Origin: Thiohalocapsa sp. PB-PSB1
GTDB lineage: Bacteria; Pseudomonadota; Gammaproteobacteria; Chromatiales; Chromatiaceae
Direction: 5' to 3'
Length of the DNA: 64,000 nucleotides
NCBI GenBank assembly: GCA_016745215.1
Contig: CP050890.1
Coordinates: 4,402,001-4,466,000 of the forward strand
Below, in pieces: positions 8,782-17,918 of the stretch. Positions within the stretch are counted from its first letter, which is position 1; every line of letters starts with the position of its first letter. The position numbers and the translations under genes are program-made. The notes under the pieces are model-generated. The model saw nothing but the letters and a program-made list of their open reading frames with translations. It had not been told where the DNA came from and searched no databases.

Positions 8782-10480
8782 TAAAACGCTATCGCGTTGG
8801 AAGAGACCACACCCGAGACAAAGCAGCACCGGCGCTGAAATAAACAATCAACAAGAAAAAGAATAAGCACACGCAATGGCATCGCCATTCCTTTCCTCTC
8901 CAACTCCCCATCATAGAGCGGGACACACGCACTCCGGCTCCAAGCAGAGACCGACGTTCGAAGTCGCCGACATCCTGCGCGCGCATTTGCCCGACTCCCT
9001 GCACGAGCACTCCCATCCGCTGCACGTGCACAAGGTACTCAGTGCCATCCAAAACTGCCGCACCGCGGCACTGGGCGGGCACATCGACTACTGCACCGAC
9101 TGCGGCACCCTTTACAACAGCTACAACTCCTGTCGCGACCGCCACTGCCCGAAATGTCAAGGGCTGGAGAAAGCGCGCTGGATCGAAGCGCGCAAAGACG
9201 AACTGCTGCCGGTGCCCTATTTTCATACCGTCTTCACGCTGCCGCATGCGATCAACGACTGGGTGGGGTGGAACGACAAACTGATTTACGACCTGCTGTT
9301 CGCCAGCGCAACGGACACCCTGCAAGCCTTTGCCGCTCGTCATTGGAACGGAACCCTCGGCATCACCGCCGTGCTGCACACCTGGGGCCAGACGATGGAG
9401 CGCCACATCCATCTGCACTGCATCGTCCCAGGCGGAGCTTTAACGTTCGATGGCGAACAGTTCAAACCCTGCCCGCATCGTGACTGGTTATTCCCGGTCA
9501 AAGCGCTGTCCAAGGTCTTCCGCGGAAACTACCTCGAGCGCCTGGAGCACGCGCATACCACAGGCGAGCTGAAGACACCGCCGGGTACGCACTTCGCCGC
9601 GTTGCGCAAGGCACTGCGCGAGCACGACTGGGTGGTCTACGCCAAACCCCCGTTCGGCGGACCGCAACAGATCATCGACTACCTCGGGCGATACACCCAC
9701 CGCATTGCCATCAGCAACCACCGCATCCTCAATCTTGCCGACGGCAAAGTCACCTTCACCTGGAAAGACTATAAAGACGGCGCCAAGACCAAAGTGATGA
9801 CGCTGGACGCCAACGAATTCATCCGGCGGTTCACGCTGCACATCCTGCCGCCGCGCTTCACCCGCATCCGCCACTACGGACTGCTCGCCTGCGGACACCG
9901 CGCGACCAAGCTCAATCGTGCCAAAGCGCTGCTTGGCCTAGCGCCGGTGACGACGACCAAAGTGCGCGAGCCCTACGACGTCTTGCTGCAACGCCTGACC
10001 GGCAAAGACATCCACGTCTGCCCGAGCTGCGGCGGACGGCTACGACGTCAGCGCGACCTTGCGCCCACCATTGGACCCGCTCGCGGCCAAGACCCGCCGC
10101 TTGCGTGCGAGGCGGCCTGATGCACATCTCCTCCACTCGATCCGCATCGGCTCGGGACAGTGCTGCTGTGTTGCGACGCGACCGCGGTGAGCGAAAAACC
10201 GTTGTGCTCCATGCGAAATCGCTGCGCCCGCGGGACCGAGCGCGCGCAACGGAGCCTTGCTCGTGCAACTGCGCCAACATCAGCGGGAGTTTCCAGGCCC
10301 CACCCAGGGCTTGACTGTTGTAGAATCCACATAGCGGTTCGCTGAGACGGACACCGAAGCGAACCAAAAAAATGTTTTAATCTAACAGGGCGTTGAACCT
10401 GCCGAGCCCGCGCCGGTCGGGCACCGCGGCGCTTCGCGCTCGCGGCCCGACCGGCGCGGGCTCGGCAGGTTAACTAAACG
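8776..10480 (+). mobile_element. IS91-type transposase gene cassette, copy A (1705 bp)
   Basis: Starts TTAGATTAAAACGCTATCGCG directly after the G of the previous attC R' box and ends at the G of its own R' box, the exact points where an integron integrase cuts. Three other copies have the same 1705-bp length, the same first bases and the same attC but unrelated left-hand attC sites. So the unit moves as a cassette, not by independent IS91 insertion. About 260 bp of non-coding DNA between the gene and the attC may keep the rolling-circle end of the ancestral IS91 element. Confidence 0.88.
8876..10120 (+). CDS. IS91-family HUH/Y2 transposase, copy A
   Basis: 414 residues. The zinc-binding N-terminal domain has C73, C76, C86, C91 and C94 (DYCTDCG ... 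SCRDRHCPKC). The HUH nickase motif is HIHLH (177-181), and the two catalytic tyrosines are Y269 and Y273 (DYLGRYTHR), the IS91-type Y2 arrangement. A C-terminal CPSCGGRL zinc knuckle is also present. These enzymes nick one strand and move DNA by rolling-circle transposition. No strong ribosome binding site precedes ATG 8876. Copies A, B, C and D differ by a few substitutions, so they are older than the IS110 copies. Confidence 0.92.
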   Translation: MASPFLSSPTPHHRAGHTHSGSKQRPTFEVADILRAHLPDSLHEHSHPLHVHKVLSAIQNCRTAALGGHIDYCTDCGTLYNSYNSCRDRHCPKCQGLEKARWIEARKDELLPVPYFHTVFTLPHAINDWVGWNDKLIYDLLFASATDTLQAFAARHWNGTLGITAVLHTWGQTMERHIHLHCIVPGGALTFDGEQFKPCPHRDWLFPVKALSKVFRGNYLERLEHAHTTGELKTPPGTHFAALRKALREHDWVVYAKPPFGGPQQIIDYLGRYTHRIAISNHRILNLADGKVTFTWKDYKDGAKTKVMTLDANEFIRRFTLHILPPRFTRIRHYGLLACGHRATKLNRAKALLGLAPVTTTKVREPYDVLLQRLTGKDIHVCPSCGGRLRRQRDLAPTIGPARGQDPPLACEAA

Positions 10481-10486
10481 TTAGGC
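10380..10486 (+). other. attC site (transposase-cassette type)
   Basis: R'' ATCTAAC 10380-10386, CTGCCGAGCCCGCGCCGG arms, R' GTTAGGC 10480-10486. Confidence 0.9.
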
Positions 10487-10521
10487 AACAACGTCATTTT
10501 CTCACCAAGAGGCTAATTGCA

Positions 10522-11352
10522 ATGAAAACACGGTTCATATCGATTACGGCGGGTCTAACCTTATTTTGCGGGGCCGCTGCAGCAATGCCACGATTTGTGT
10601 CCGAGTCGGAAGGCAAGATGCATATGGATGCAGTTAATTATGATGATTTCCATATAACCATCATTTCTGACACTGCAATCGTCGATGTCGGTGCAGCACT
10701 ATCCGACGATGGAGCTTTTCCAGCGCCGACGATCGCTGGGCAAGGTACAAATAGAGTGAACATTGACTGGGCAGGGCTCGATATTCCTGCCAATGACCCC
10801 ATAGGACTAGCGGTTAGCTTCAAACTCGAAGAGTGGAACAATTATAAGATCACTAAGCGTTGGACTAGCACGGTCGCCGCAATAGAAAAGGAGACGCCTG
10901 CGCTGGGCCTAAACGTTGAAGATGACGGCGACTATGCAGTGACGAACGCCTATAATCAAATCATAGATTTTCTGGATTTGGAGTACGCCATTACCTCACT
11001 TGCTGTTCCACTTGCGGACGAAGAAATGGCCAACTTGATGGAGATCAATTTCGGATCAAATCCATTTCTTGGGTACGCGCCATCTTGGACACCCGTCGGG
11101 GGGGGCACAGTGCCCGCAAACAGCGAAACGTTAGTAACGCCTCTGAGCATTAACACTGGAGAATTCTTGTACAGTTATTTCCAGGAGGATTTCTCGCCGA
11201 GTAGCGGAGAAATAAGCTATACATTTCAGCAGCATGAACACCAAGCGCCCACTCCAACTCCTATCGCTCTAATTGGTGTTGGGGCAATTGCTTTGCTTCG
11301 GTTCTACAAATCAAAGAAACTAGGAGCCGAAGCAACCGACCGAGAGAATTAA
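10522..11352 (+). CDS. Exported protein with C-terminal sorting-like anchor
   Basis: 276 residues; ATG 10522. Signal peptide 1-21 (ends GAAAAMP). The central region is acidic and unrecognised. Near the C-terminus, PTPTPIALIGVGAIALLRF followed by YKSKK gives a Pro-rich motif, a hydrophobic helix and a basic cluster. This resembles PEP-CTERM/VPxxP-type sorting signals, with an acidic tail of about 10 residues after it. It is one of three such proteins carried as cassettes in this array. The IS110 element starts 5 bp after the stop. Confidence 0.65.
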   Translation: MKTRFISITAGLTLFCGAAAAMPRFVSESEGKMHMDAVNYDDFHITIISDTAIVDVGAALSDDGAFPAPTIAGQGTNRVNIDWAGLDIPANDPIGLAVSFKLEEWNNYKITKRWTSTVAAIEKETPALGLNVEDDGDYAVTNAYNQIIDFLDLEYAITSLAVPLADEEMANLMEINFGSNPFLGYAPSWTPVGGGTVPANSETLVTPLSINTGEFLYSYFQEDFSPSSGEISYTFQQHEHQAPTPTPIALIGVGAIALLRFYKSKKLGAEATDREN

Positions 11353-11356
11353 TCGT

Positions 11357-13307
11357 CTTCCAAGTAACTTCCCCTAAATAGCTGTTTCAATAGCTTTATT
11401 TATGTGACGAAATAGTTACGATCCGGCATGGATCGATGTACTACGGGAGGGCCGACGGTCTGTTGTTGTGATGATTACTATAGCCACACACAGAAGAAAG
11501 AAGCAAGGAAGCAAGTTCCGAAGATGAACCTATCATTGACACAGAAAGTGCTCAATTGGTCGGATTTCAGGCGAACCTCTCCTCTCCTGCCGGGCAGGCT
11601 TTTTTCGCGAAGCGACGCCGCGAGCGCGCGTTTAAGCGGGGCGCTCGATCAGATCAAAGCCGAGCTGATCGGCACGCCGGCGCAGGTTGCTCAACACGCG
11701 CTTGCGATACTGCACCTCGTAGTCGTTGGCATCGGGCGGAGCGTATTCTGTCTGATTGGCGATCATGCTGTAGAGGATGGTGGCCAATTTGTGGGCGGTG
11801 GCGGTAATCGCCTTGGGAGCCCCCAAACGCGCTTTTTGACGGCGCAAATAGCCCCCGAGGGCGCTGTGGGAGTTGGACAGCCCCTGTGCTGCGATGCGTA
11901 ATGCAGCGGCCGCACGATTGGCCGAGGGTGTGGTCTTGCTCTTACCGATGCGCTTGCCTCCGGAGATCTTGTTGCCCGGAGACAAGCCGAGCCAGGAGCA
12001 GAACTGCTTGACCGAAGGCCAGCGCGACATATCGGTGCCGATCTCAGCGAGGATCTTCAAGACGCTGTGCGCATTGAGGCCGTCGATGCGGGTCAGGTCG
12101 ACCCCGACGAGGCGAAACAGCTGCTCGTGCAAGTCATCGATAGCCGGGGTGTTGCGATCGACCTTGTGCTTGCGCAACGGCGGCGGTGCCTGGGCATCGG
12201 TGGTCGATTCCAGCCCTGCCAGTACGCGTGCGATTTCCTCATCGCAGCAAGCCCGTTGTTGTTGATAGAAATCGAACAGCTCCACGGCTTGGCGCAAGGC
12301 GAACAAATGCTCCTCGCGCCAATGACCCTGCAAAGCCTTGGCGATCATCTCACTGGACTGGCGACAACGCCGGTCACGGTGTTTGGCGAGTACCTGCGGG
12401 TCGCGTTCCCCATCAAGGATGGCGCGGATGATTTTCATGCCGGTCACGCCGGTGATATCACTGACGACATGATGCAGATGAAGATTCATCTGATTGAGCG
12501 CCTTTTGCATATGCTGAACATGCATGCCGGCATAGCGCACCAGATTGGCCCGTTGGCGAAGGTATGCCCGTAGCACGCACATCGACTCCTCGGGACGAAA
12601 AGCACCGCGTAGCAGACCGAAGCTGTGCAATTGTTGCAGCCACTGGCAGTCGAGCACGTCGGTCTTACGTCCCGGGACATTCTTGACGTGATGGGCATTG
12701 ACCAGGAGCACCTCAAAGCCGCGACTCTCGAGCAGTTCGAACAGAGGGATCCAGTAGACGCCTGTGGATTCCATTGCCACGGTACGGATGCCGCACTGCT
12801 TGAGCCAATCGGCCAAACGCTCCAGATCGGCGGTGAAGGCAGGAAACTCACGCACCGGTTGTTCGTCACGATCGGCGGGAACCGCAACAAAGTGGCTGGT
12901 CGCGCCGATATCGATGCCAGCGGCATCCCCATTCAACCGTTCGATTTGGGTTTGCGCCTGCCACTCGTCGAGAGCGGCCTCACAGGCCACGGCCAGCGGC
13001 TTTTTCTTTGGCTCGGCCAGCGGCTTGCACTTCTTGGGTGGAAGAACCATACTTTTCTCCTGACAAATCAAAGCAAAAAGAGAGCGTTGATCAGGCCGAT
13101 CAGGAGTGTTCGTGGATTTGCATTCTTCCGAACGGGATCGCTTACGCGTCACCAGTGATGAGTTCGCTCACTCCCGGATCAGGCTAACGAACGGGCGTTG
13201 TTCAGCACCATTGCTTTTTCGACCTTGGGATCGGCTGATCCAGCATAGTTTGCCATCAGTCTGCCCCAAGTTACTTGGCGATGAGGCCGCGGCGCGTGGT
13301 GGGGGGC
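11357..13307 (-). mobile_element. IS110-family (IS1111-like) element, copy 2, at an attC site
   Basis: Same 1951-bp unit as at 5770-7720; left flank is the end of the preceding cassette gene, right end abuts TAAC of a different attC (arms with TTGCACAAACG). Confidence 0.88.
11632..13050 (-). CDS. IS110-family transposase (DEDD), copy 2
   Basis: Protein identical to the copy at 6045-7463, with the same start after AGGAGA and all DEDD and serine motif residues kept. Confidence 0.93.
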   Translation of the reverse strand: MVLPPKKCKPLAEPKKKPLAVACEAALDEWQAQTQIERLNGDAAGIDIGATSHFVAVPADRDEQPVREFPAFTADLERLADWLKQCGIRTVAMESTGVYWIPLFELLESRGFEVLLVNAHHVKNVPGRKTDVLDCQWLQQLHSFGLLRGAFRPEESMCVLRAYLRQRANLVRYAGMHVQHMQKALNQMNLHLHHVVSDITGVTGMKIIRAILDGERDPQVLAKHRDRRCRQSSEMIAKALQGHWREEHLFALRQAVELFDFYQQQRACCDEEIARVLAGLESTTDAQAPPPLRKHKVDRNTPAIDDLHEQLFRLVGVDLTRIDGLNAHSVLKILAEIGTDMSRWPSVKQFCSWLGLSPGNKISGGKRIGKSKTTPSANRAAAALRIAAQGLSNSHSALGGYLRRQKARLGAPKAITATAHKLATILYSMIANQTEYAPPDANDYEVQYRKRVLSNLRRRADQLGFDLIERPA

Positions 13308-13397
13308 TAACAATTGCACAAACGCCGACCGCGTGCTGGTTGGCCATCGCTGCGCTTTGGCCAGCCAGCACGCGGCGGGTTGTGCAAAACGTTGGGT
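13305..13397 (+). other. attC site, 5' edge occupied by IS110 copy 2
   Basis: GGCTAAC at the IS junction, arms TTGCACAAACGCCGACCGCG and its near-complement, R' GTTGGGT 13391-13397. Confidence 0.85.
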
Positions 13398-13542
13398 GTG
13401 GGAAACCACATTGACTTACCCGAACTAAAGATAATCGATGCTTTGCGACGCTAAACGGCGCGGCGGCAGAACATGCAACACACCCGTGATCTGCGGATTT
13501 ATGCACTGCGCTCGCCACCTAACTCGTCAGGAGTTGTGTGAG

Positions 13543-14193
13543 ATGAACACACCAGACAATTCGATGGATGACCAACCGGCTAGGAAGAACCCTGTTTGGA
13601 GTACCCTCGAAGTCGCAAAGCTTCTTGTTCCCCTTGCGGTGGTCACAATCGCCAGCTTCGTCGCCAAAGATTACTTCGATGGCATCGAAAAAGACCGCTC
13701 GGACCTCACACATGTCCGAGTCATTTCCGAAAACATCTACGCCTGGATAGCTACTGCTCGGCAGTTCGATGCCTCTTTGGACGATTACTTCTCTATGGCT
13801 CTCCAGCCATCGATTGAGAAAGAAGATACCCGGTTTCTAAGAGCGGAAGTAGAAGACTGGAGAACAAAACACCGCGAAAGGGTGGCGCTTTGGGTAACCA
13901 ATCTGCAAGGGAACAGATTCAGAATTCGGCGCATCTTGTCGGATAGTGGTATGCAGACGGAATATGAAAAACTCTTGCATACCCACCTCAATTCTCATAT
14001 TAGGACCGCAGATCAGTGTTTGAGAGAACGCTTCAAGACCGTCATTACAGCTCATGATCCGCCGGCTTGTTCTAACAAAATCGACAAAGCACGAGATTGT
14101 GGGGAATACCTTACAAACGCTTTAGCACAGTTGATAACGAAACCAGAGTGGGTCGTTCCGGCTATTGATAATGTCACAAAGGAGTGTAAATGA
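13543..14193 (+). CDS. Hypothetical single-TM membrane protein
   Basis: 216 residues from ATG 13543, chosen because CAGGAG precedes it; a longer upstream frame without a good ribosome binding site exists. One transmembrane segment near residues 19-36 (KLLVPLAVVTIASFVAKDYF). The rest is soluble and mostly helical, with five cysteines, four of them in the C-terminal third. No family recognised. Typical of the unassigned small membrane proteins found in integron cassettes. Confidence 0.65.
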   Translation: MNTPDNSMDDQPARKNPVWSTLEVAKLLVPLAVVTIASFVAKDYFDGIEKDRSDLTHVRVISENIYAWIATARQFDASLDDYFSMALQPSIEKEDTRFLRAEVEDWRTKHRERVALWVTNLQGNRFRIRRILSDSGMQTEYEKLLHTHLNSHIRTADQCLRERFKTVITAHDPPACSNKIDKARDCGEYLTNALAQLITKPEWVVPAIDNVTKECK

Positions 14194-14221
14194 GAGCCAT
14201 TGTTGCAATTCAAGCGCAACC

Positions 14222-14297
14222 GCCCAACAATCGGATACAGCCTACTACCCAAAGCGCTGCCGCGCTTTGGGTAGTAGGCTGATCCAAGACGTTCCCT
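14222..14297 (+). other. attC site (short, near-perfect palindrome)
   Basis: R'' GCCCAAC 14222-14228; arms CAGCCTACTACCCAAAGCG and its exact complement; R' position reads GTTCCCT, which departs from GTTRRRY. Confidence 0.7.
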
Positions 14298-14341
14298 GCA
14301 TTGCCTACAATTAGACTCCTGTCAACCAAAGAGGTTTAACG

Positions 14342-15193
14342 ATGAACGAGCCAATCATCCTCTGCGTCCATGGTCTTAGAAACAAACCTAGCCCTGAGAA
14401 TCTACGGGCGTTGTGGGAGGAGGCCATCGTCGACGGCTTACAGCGCAACGAGCGACGAACCGCCGGGCAAACCGCGCCGGCGATAGATATTGCTTATTGG
14501 GCAGACGTCCTATACCCAGAGCCGGATGAGGATCGCAAGTACCCGTCATGCGACACCAACTGCACCCTTGCACGATATGATGATGGTTTTTGGGACGACC
14601 TTCGTGCAGATGCACAGGACCTCGTTGGCCCTGCCGTCGAGACCGCAAAGCGCTGGCTAGGCATTGATTCCGGCGCAGAAGCTTTTCTCAAAAGGGTCTT
14701 CAACGATCTACATCGATACTACACGGAAGACGACACAAGAGCCGAAGTCCGCGAGCGCCTGCGCGAAAAGATTCTACAGTATCGCACAAGACGGATAATG
14801 GTGATTGGTCATTCCATGGGCTCAATCGTCGCATATGACGTTCTCCGTCGACTTGGCCGACAGTTCACGGATCTTAGCATCGACCACTTCGTCACCATTG
14901 GCTCGCCGCTAGGTCTACCTCATGTAAAAGTGAAGATCTTCGAGGAGAACGATCTAGTCAGAACGCCCTCGCTCGTTCGACGTTGGACCAACTTCTCGGA
15001 ACGCCGCGATCCTGTCGCCTTTGATACGCATCTTGCAAGAGAGTTCGCAGCAAATGATAGAGGCATTAGGGTTGAGGATGACCTCGTTCTAAACACAAGT
15101 GTCACCGGAGAGGACGGCAGTATCGACTACCATAGTTCTATTGGATATCTGCGAACCCCTGAAGTCTCCGCCATAATTCGCAGCTTCATTTGA
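14342..15193 (+). CDS. Alpha/beta-hydrolase, putative serine esterase/lipase
   Basis: 283 residues; ATG 14342 follows AGAGG. Opens with a beta strand and HG oxyanion-type motif (ILCVHGLRNK). The nucleophile elbow is GHSMGS, with S158. The region TIGSPLGLP follows, and a late histidine in DYHSS could complete the triad. These are classic lipase-class alpha/beta-hydrolase signatures (PGAP1/lipase 3-like in general form). No signal peptide, so a cytoplasmic enzyme is inferred; the substrate is unknown. It is followed by a small IS4-derived element and then its attC. Confidence 0.75.
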   Translation: MNEPIILCVHGLRNKPSPENLRALWEEAIVDGLQRNERRTAGQTAPAIDIAYWADVLYPEPDEDRKYPSCDTNCTLARYDDGFWDDLRADAQDLVGPAVETAKRWLGIDSGAEAFLKRVFNDLHRYYTEDDTRAEVRERLREKILQYRTRRIMVIGHSMGSIVAYDVLRRLGRQFTDLSIDHFVTIGSPLGLPHVKVKIFEENDLVRTPSLVRRWTNFSERRDPVAFDTHLAREFAANDRGIRVEDDLVLNTSVTGEDGSIDYHSSIGYLRTPEVSAIIRSFI

Positions 15194-15252
15194 GGTCGAA
15201 CTTTATCCAGTGCCAGGAGAATAATAGGGGAAGAATAATAGGGGACAGACCC

Positions 15253-15390
15253 TGAGGTATCCCCGCATTTTCCGGAGCCGAATCAGAGAGTTGTCCTAAG
15301 CGTCTTATCCGCAGCCGTGCCTTGGGGTGGGGCTGTGCGTAACCGACTGTTTTTGCGGGCACCCAAGGCCGAAGTTGTGGGGATACATCA
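15253..15390. mobile_element. 138-bp MITE with IS4-element ends
   Basis: Ends TGAGGTATCCCCG and, inverted, TGATGTATCCCCA match the terminal repeats of the IS4-family element at 2328-3683 in 11-13 of 13 positions. A 10-bp direct repeat GGGACAGACC flanks it (15242-15251 and 15391-15400). It has no coding capacity. The target is again a GGGG(T/A)CAGACC-type motif. Confidence 0.75.
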
Positions 15391-15428
15391 GGGACAGACC
15401 ACATTTCTTTTCGCTGAGCCAATGAAAC

Positions 15429-15520
15429 GCCCAACAAGCGCCTCGGCCCGACCGCCCGTTGCCGCGTCGTCGCTGCGCTCCGGCACGGCAACGGGCGGCG
15501 GGCCAGGCGTAACGTTATGT
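15429..15520 (+). other. attC site
   Basis: R'' GCCCAAC 15429-15435, arms CGCCTCGGCCCGACCGCCCG and complement, R' GTTATGT 15514-15520. Confidence 0.85.
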
Positions 15521-15559
15521 TCCCAAAGCGATAAGTGCAGTAATCTTGAAAGGTAAGGG

Positions 15560-16096
15560 ATGATTCACCGAATTCTGGACAAATCGAAACAAAAAGAGGT
15601 AGAAGAGTTATTCGCTTCTGTATTCACCTCATCAGAGGGTGAAAAAGAAGGAAGATTAATTAGTCGCCTTTCTTCGCAGTTGGCATCAAGCATCGACAAT
15701 AATGAAATAATCTGTTTCGGCGTATATGAAAATGAAACGCTCATTGGTTCTATTTTCTTTACTCGCCTTCAGTTTAGTAAGCCTATTCAGGTTTTCATGC
15801 TTGCCCCGGTTGCAGTGAGCGCTGAACATCAGGGGAAAGGCATCGGACAGGCACTAATCAATTATGGGCTTAATGAACTCAAAAAACGCTCTGTTAGTGT
15901 TGCTGTCACATATGGAGATCCATCTTTTTATTCAAAGGTGGGATTTCAGGCACTTTCAGAAAATGTAATTCAGGCTCCGCTAAAGCTTTCAATGCCTTTT
16001 GGCTGGCTTGGTCAGTCTTTAACTGGAGAGCCAATTCCAACTATTAATGAACGTCCCGTGTGTGTTAAGGAATTCAATGACCCCGTTTATTGGTAA
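15560..16096 (+). CDS. GNAT-family N-acetyltransferase
   Basis: 178 residues; ATG 15560 preceded by AAGG. The acetyl-CoA binding loop is visible as EHQGKGIGQALINYGL (motif A, Q/R-x-x-G-x-G/A), after the beta strand MLAPVAVS. FYSKVGFQ is the usual motif B tail. The organisation resembles YhbS-type acetyltransferases. Base composition is clearly AT-richer than the neighbours, which points to separate origin of this cassette. Substrate unknown. Confidence 0.85.
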   Translation: MIHRILDKSKQKEVEELFASVFTSSEGEKEGRLISRLSSQLASSIDNNEIICFGVYENETLIGSIFFTRLQFSKPIQVFMLAPVAVSAEHQGKGIGQALINYGLNELKKRSVSVAVTYGDPSFYSKVGFQALSENVIQAPLKLSMPFGWLGQSLTGEPIPTINERPVCVKEFNDPVYW

Positions 16097-16104
16097 ACAA
16101 AAGA

Positions 16105-16191
16105 ACATAACAATCACATGCACTCGGACAGCAAAAAGCGCCGCTCGTTCCTCGCTCTGCTTTTTGCTGCCGGTGATGTGAGGCGTTAGGT
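16105..16191 (+). other. attC site
   Basis: R'' ACATAAC, arms GGACAGCAAAAAGCG and CTTTTTGCTGCC, R' GTTAGGT 16185-16191. Confidence 0.8.
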
Positions 16192-16205
16192 TCTTGGAGT
16201 GCCCC

Positions 16206-17036
16206 ATGTTCGAGTGGATATCCGCCAACAGGGACTGGGTCTTTTCTGGTGTTGGCGTTTTTGTAGTTACAAGCCTAACCAGCTTGATTTCCGTTTCCGC
16301 TACTATATGGATCAAGAACAGGTCGGAGAACCGAAAACGGAAAAGGCTTGAAGCTACGACCTTCTTCCATCCCTATGCGCTACCGAGAAACTACAAAGGA
16401 ATATCAAACGCCGATCTGAAAGTGTCGTACAAGGGCGCTCCCTACGAGAACCTTTGTCTATATTGCGTAGACTTTAGAAACAACGGTCGCGTAGCTATTG
16501 AAAAGCAAACCGCTGTAATACAAGTTCCAAATCGAACGGACATAATTGATTCCTTCGAAAAGACTAACTCCTCACTGCTTCGCTACGAAAAGCACGAGTC
16601 TAGTTCGAACGATTTTTTAGAAATGGTATTTATCTTCAACAGGATGGAAGCCGGAGATGACGTTTCTTTGTGCTTTGTCTTTAACTTTGCCTCCGACATC
16701 GAAAAACCAAAGTGCTCGCTGCGAGGCGTAGATAACATCGATTATGTTTTCAGGGGCGCAGACTTTAAACCGGAACTTGATAGTGATATCAAGTACGCGC
16801 TTCTGCTGGTAGGTGCCATATTGTTTGCCGATCTAGTTCCGTGGGTCGGCACTTTGCTACAGTTCTTGATTTTCATCCTTGGGATTCCCGTCTTTACCAG
16901 GCTCGCTTCTAGAATCGCTAACTCCAACCAAAGACCATCCTTTAACTATATGATCCGGATCGATGGGAACGTAGACGCCGGATCTGAGGGGACAGTCCTC
17001 ATTGGGAGTGGCGGAGCAAGCCAAGTAAAGACCTAA
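16206..17036 (+). CDS. Hypothetical membrane protein
   Basis: 276 residues from ATG 16206, with GGAG 6 nt upstream. One N-terminal TM helix (about residues 11-36), a soluble beta-rich domain of about 150 residues, then two close TM helices near residues 198-235. The stop codon overlaps the attC R'' box (ACCTAAC), so cassette and gene end together. Family not recognised. The layout of a membrane hairpin plus sensor-like domain is common among unassigned cassette proteins. Confidence 0.65.
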   Translation: MFEWISANRDWVFSGVGVFVVTSLTSLISVSATIWIKNRSENRKRKRLEATTFFHPYALPRNYKGISNADLKVSYKGAPYENLCLYCVDFRNNGRVAIEKQTAVIQVPNRTDIIDSFEKTNSSLLRYEKHESSSNDFLEMVFIFNRMEAGDDVSLCFVFNFASDIEKPKCSLRGVDNIDYVFRGADFKPELDSDIKYALLLVGAILFADLVPWVGTLLQFLIFILGIPVFTRLASRIANSNQRPSFNYMIRIDGNVDAGSEGTVLIGSGGASQVKT

Positions 17037-17123
17037 CTAGCGGCTCGGCCTGACCGCCCGCTGCGGCGCGGTCGCTTCGCTCCGCGCGCCGCAGCGGGCG
17101 GCGGGCCAGCCTTAACGTTAGCG
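17031..17123 (+). other. attC site
   Basis: R'' ACCTAAC 17031-17037, CTCGGCCTGACCGCC arms, R' GTTAGCG 17117-17123. Confidence 0.82.
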
Positions 17124-17159
17124 CTCCAGCAAGATCACGCGGGAGGTCTCGGTTTCCCT

Positions 17160-17912
17160 ATGCAACGATATCGCTCCGGGATTTTTTGGCATTTCACCGG
17201 TTCTCCACGCGGCGTAGACTGGAGTTCTATCCGCCGGCCTTCGGACATTCTTAAAACCGGGAAGCCTGCCCAGGACACGGATGCCGCTGATACAGCAATA
17301 AAGATATTGGAGAGTCAAAAGCTGTTGGGAACTTGCGTGGAGCGTGTATCGGAGACACAGGAAACCGAAAAGTTTTGCTGCGTGACTGATATTCCACTCA
17401 AAGACCTACACAATCACGCTAAACACTACGGGCGTGTAGCAATAGGTTTTTCAGCCACGCGGATTCACAAGAATTTCCTCCCCGTCATATACATTCCGAC
17501 CGACCAGATACCAGCCTCCAAGGAATACGTTAAGCCAAACGAAGATGCTCTCGACTGGGCCCACCAATGCTACAAGAATGGAAATTATCAGGAAGCAGAG
17601 TATTACGAACAGATGGCTTGGTCTGCATATGGTGAAAGAGTGATTTCCGCTCTCGACGAAAGTGCTGCGGGCACTTACTTTGTCAACTTCATCAAGGTAA
17701 CGGATTTTAGCAGCAAAGATGAAGATACGTTCTATTCAGAAAGAGAATGGCGACATATTGGCGATTTTGAGTTTCTGCCGCAGCACGTAGAAGCAGTTAT
17801 AGCCCCAAAATCTCAGATTGGCCGATTGAGAGAGTACTTGTCTTCGCACCCCGAATATTCCAAACAACGAAGTGCATCCTTGGTGTCATGGGAATTCGTA
17901 GACTCTGCATAG
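17160..17912 (+). CDS. AbiGi-like putative phage-defence protein
   Basis: 250 residues; ATG 17160. The N-terminal W-H-F-T-G motif (IFWHFTGSP), the middle CCVTDIPL followed by H-x-x-x-YGRVAIGF, and SEREWRHIGDFEF near the C-terminus match my memory of the family called 'abortive phage resistance protein AbiGi, antitoxin' (Pfam AbiGi). In lactococcal AbiG the partner is AbiGii; no partner gene is next to this one, because its cassette ends at the following attC. The assignment rests on motif recall, so the function is tentative. IS110 copy 3 begins 7 bp after the stop. Confidence 0.55.
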   Translation: MQRYRSGIFWHFTGSPRGVDWSSIRRPSDILKTGKPAQDTDAADTAIKILESQKLLGTCVERVSETQETEKFCCVTDIPLKDLHNHAKHYGRVAIGFSATRIHKNFLPVIYIPTDQIPASKEYVKPNEDALDWAHQCYKNGNYQEAEYYEQMAWSAYGERVISALDESAAGTYFVNFIKVTDFSSKDEDTFYSEREWRHIGDFEFLPQHVEAVIAPKSQIGRLREYLSSHPEYSKQRSASLVSWEFVDSA

Positions 17913-17918
17913 AAAGCG

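Noticed and set aside
8789..9418. Open frames antisense to the IS91-type transposase (also at 25675, 29084, 38153)
   Set aside because: They mirror the GC-rich transposase coding strand, recur only because the cassette is repeated, and show no family features.
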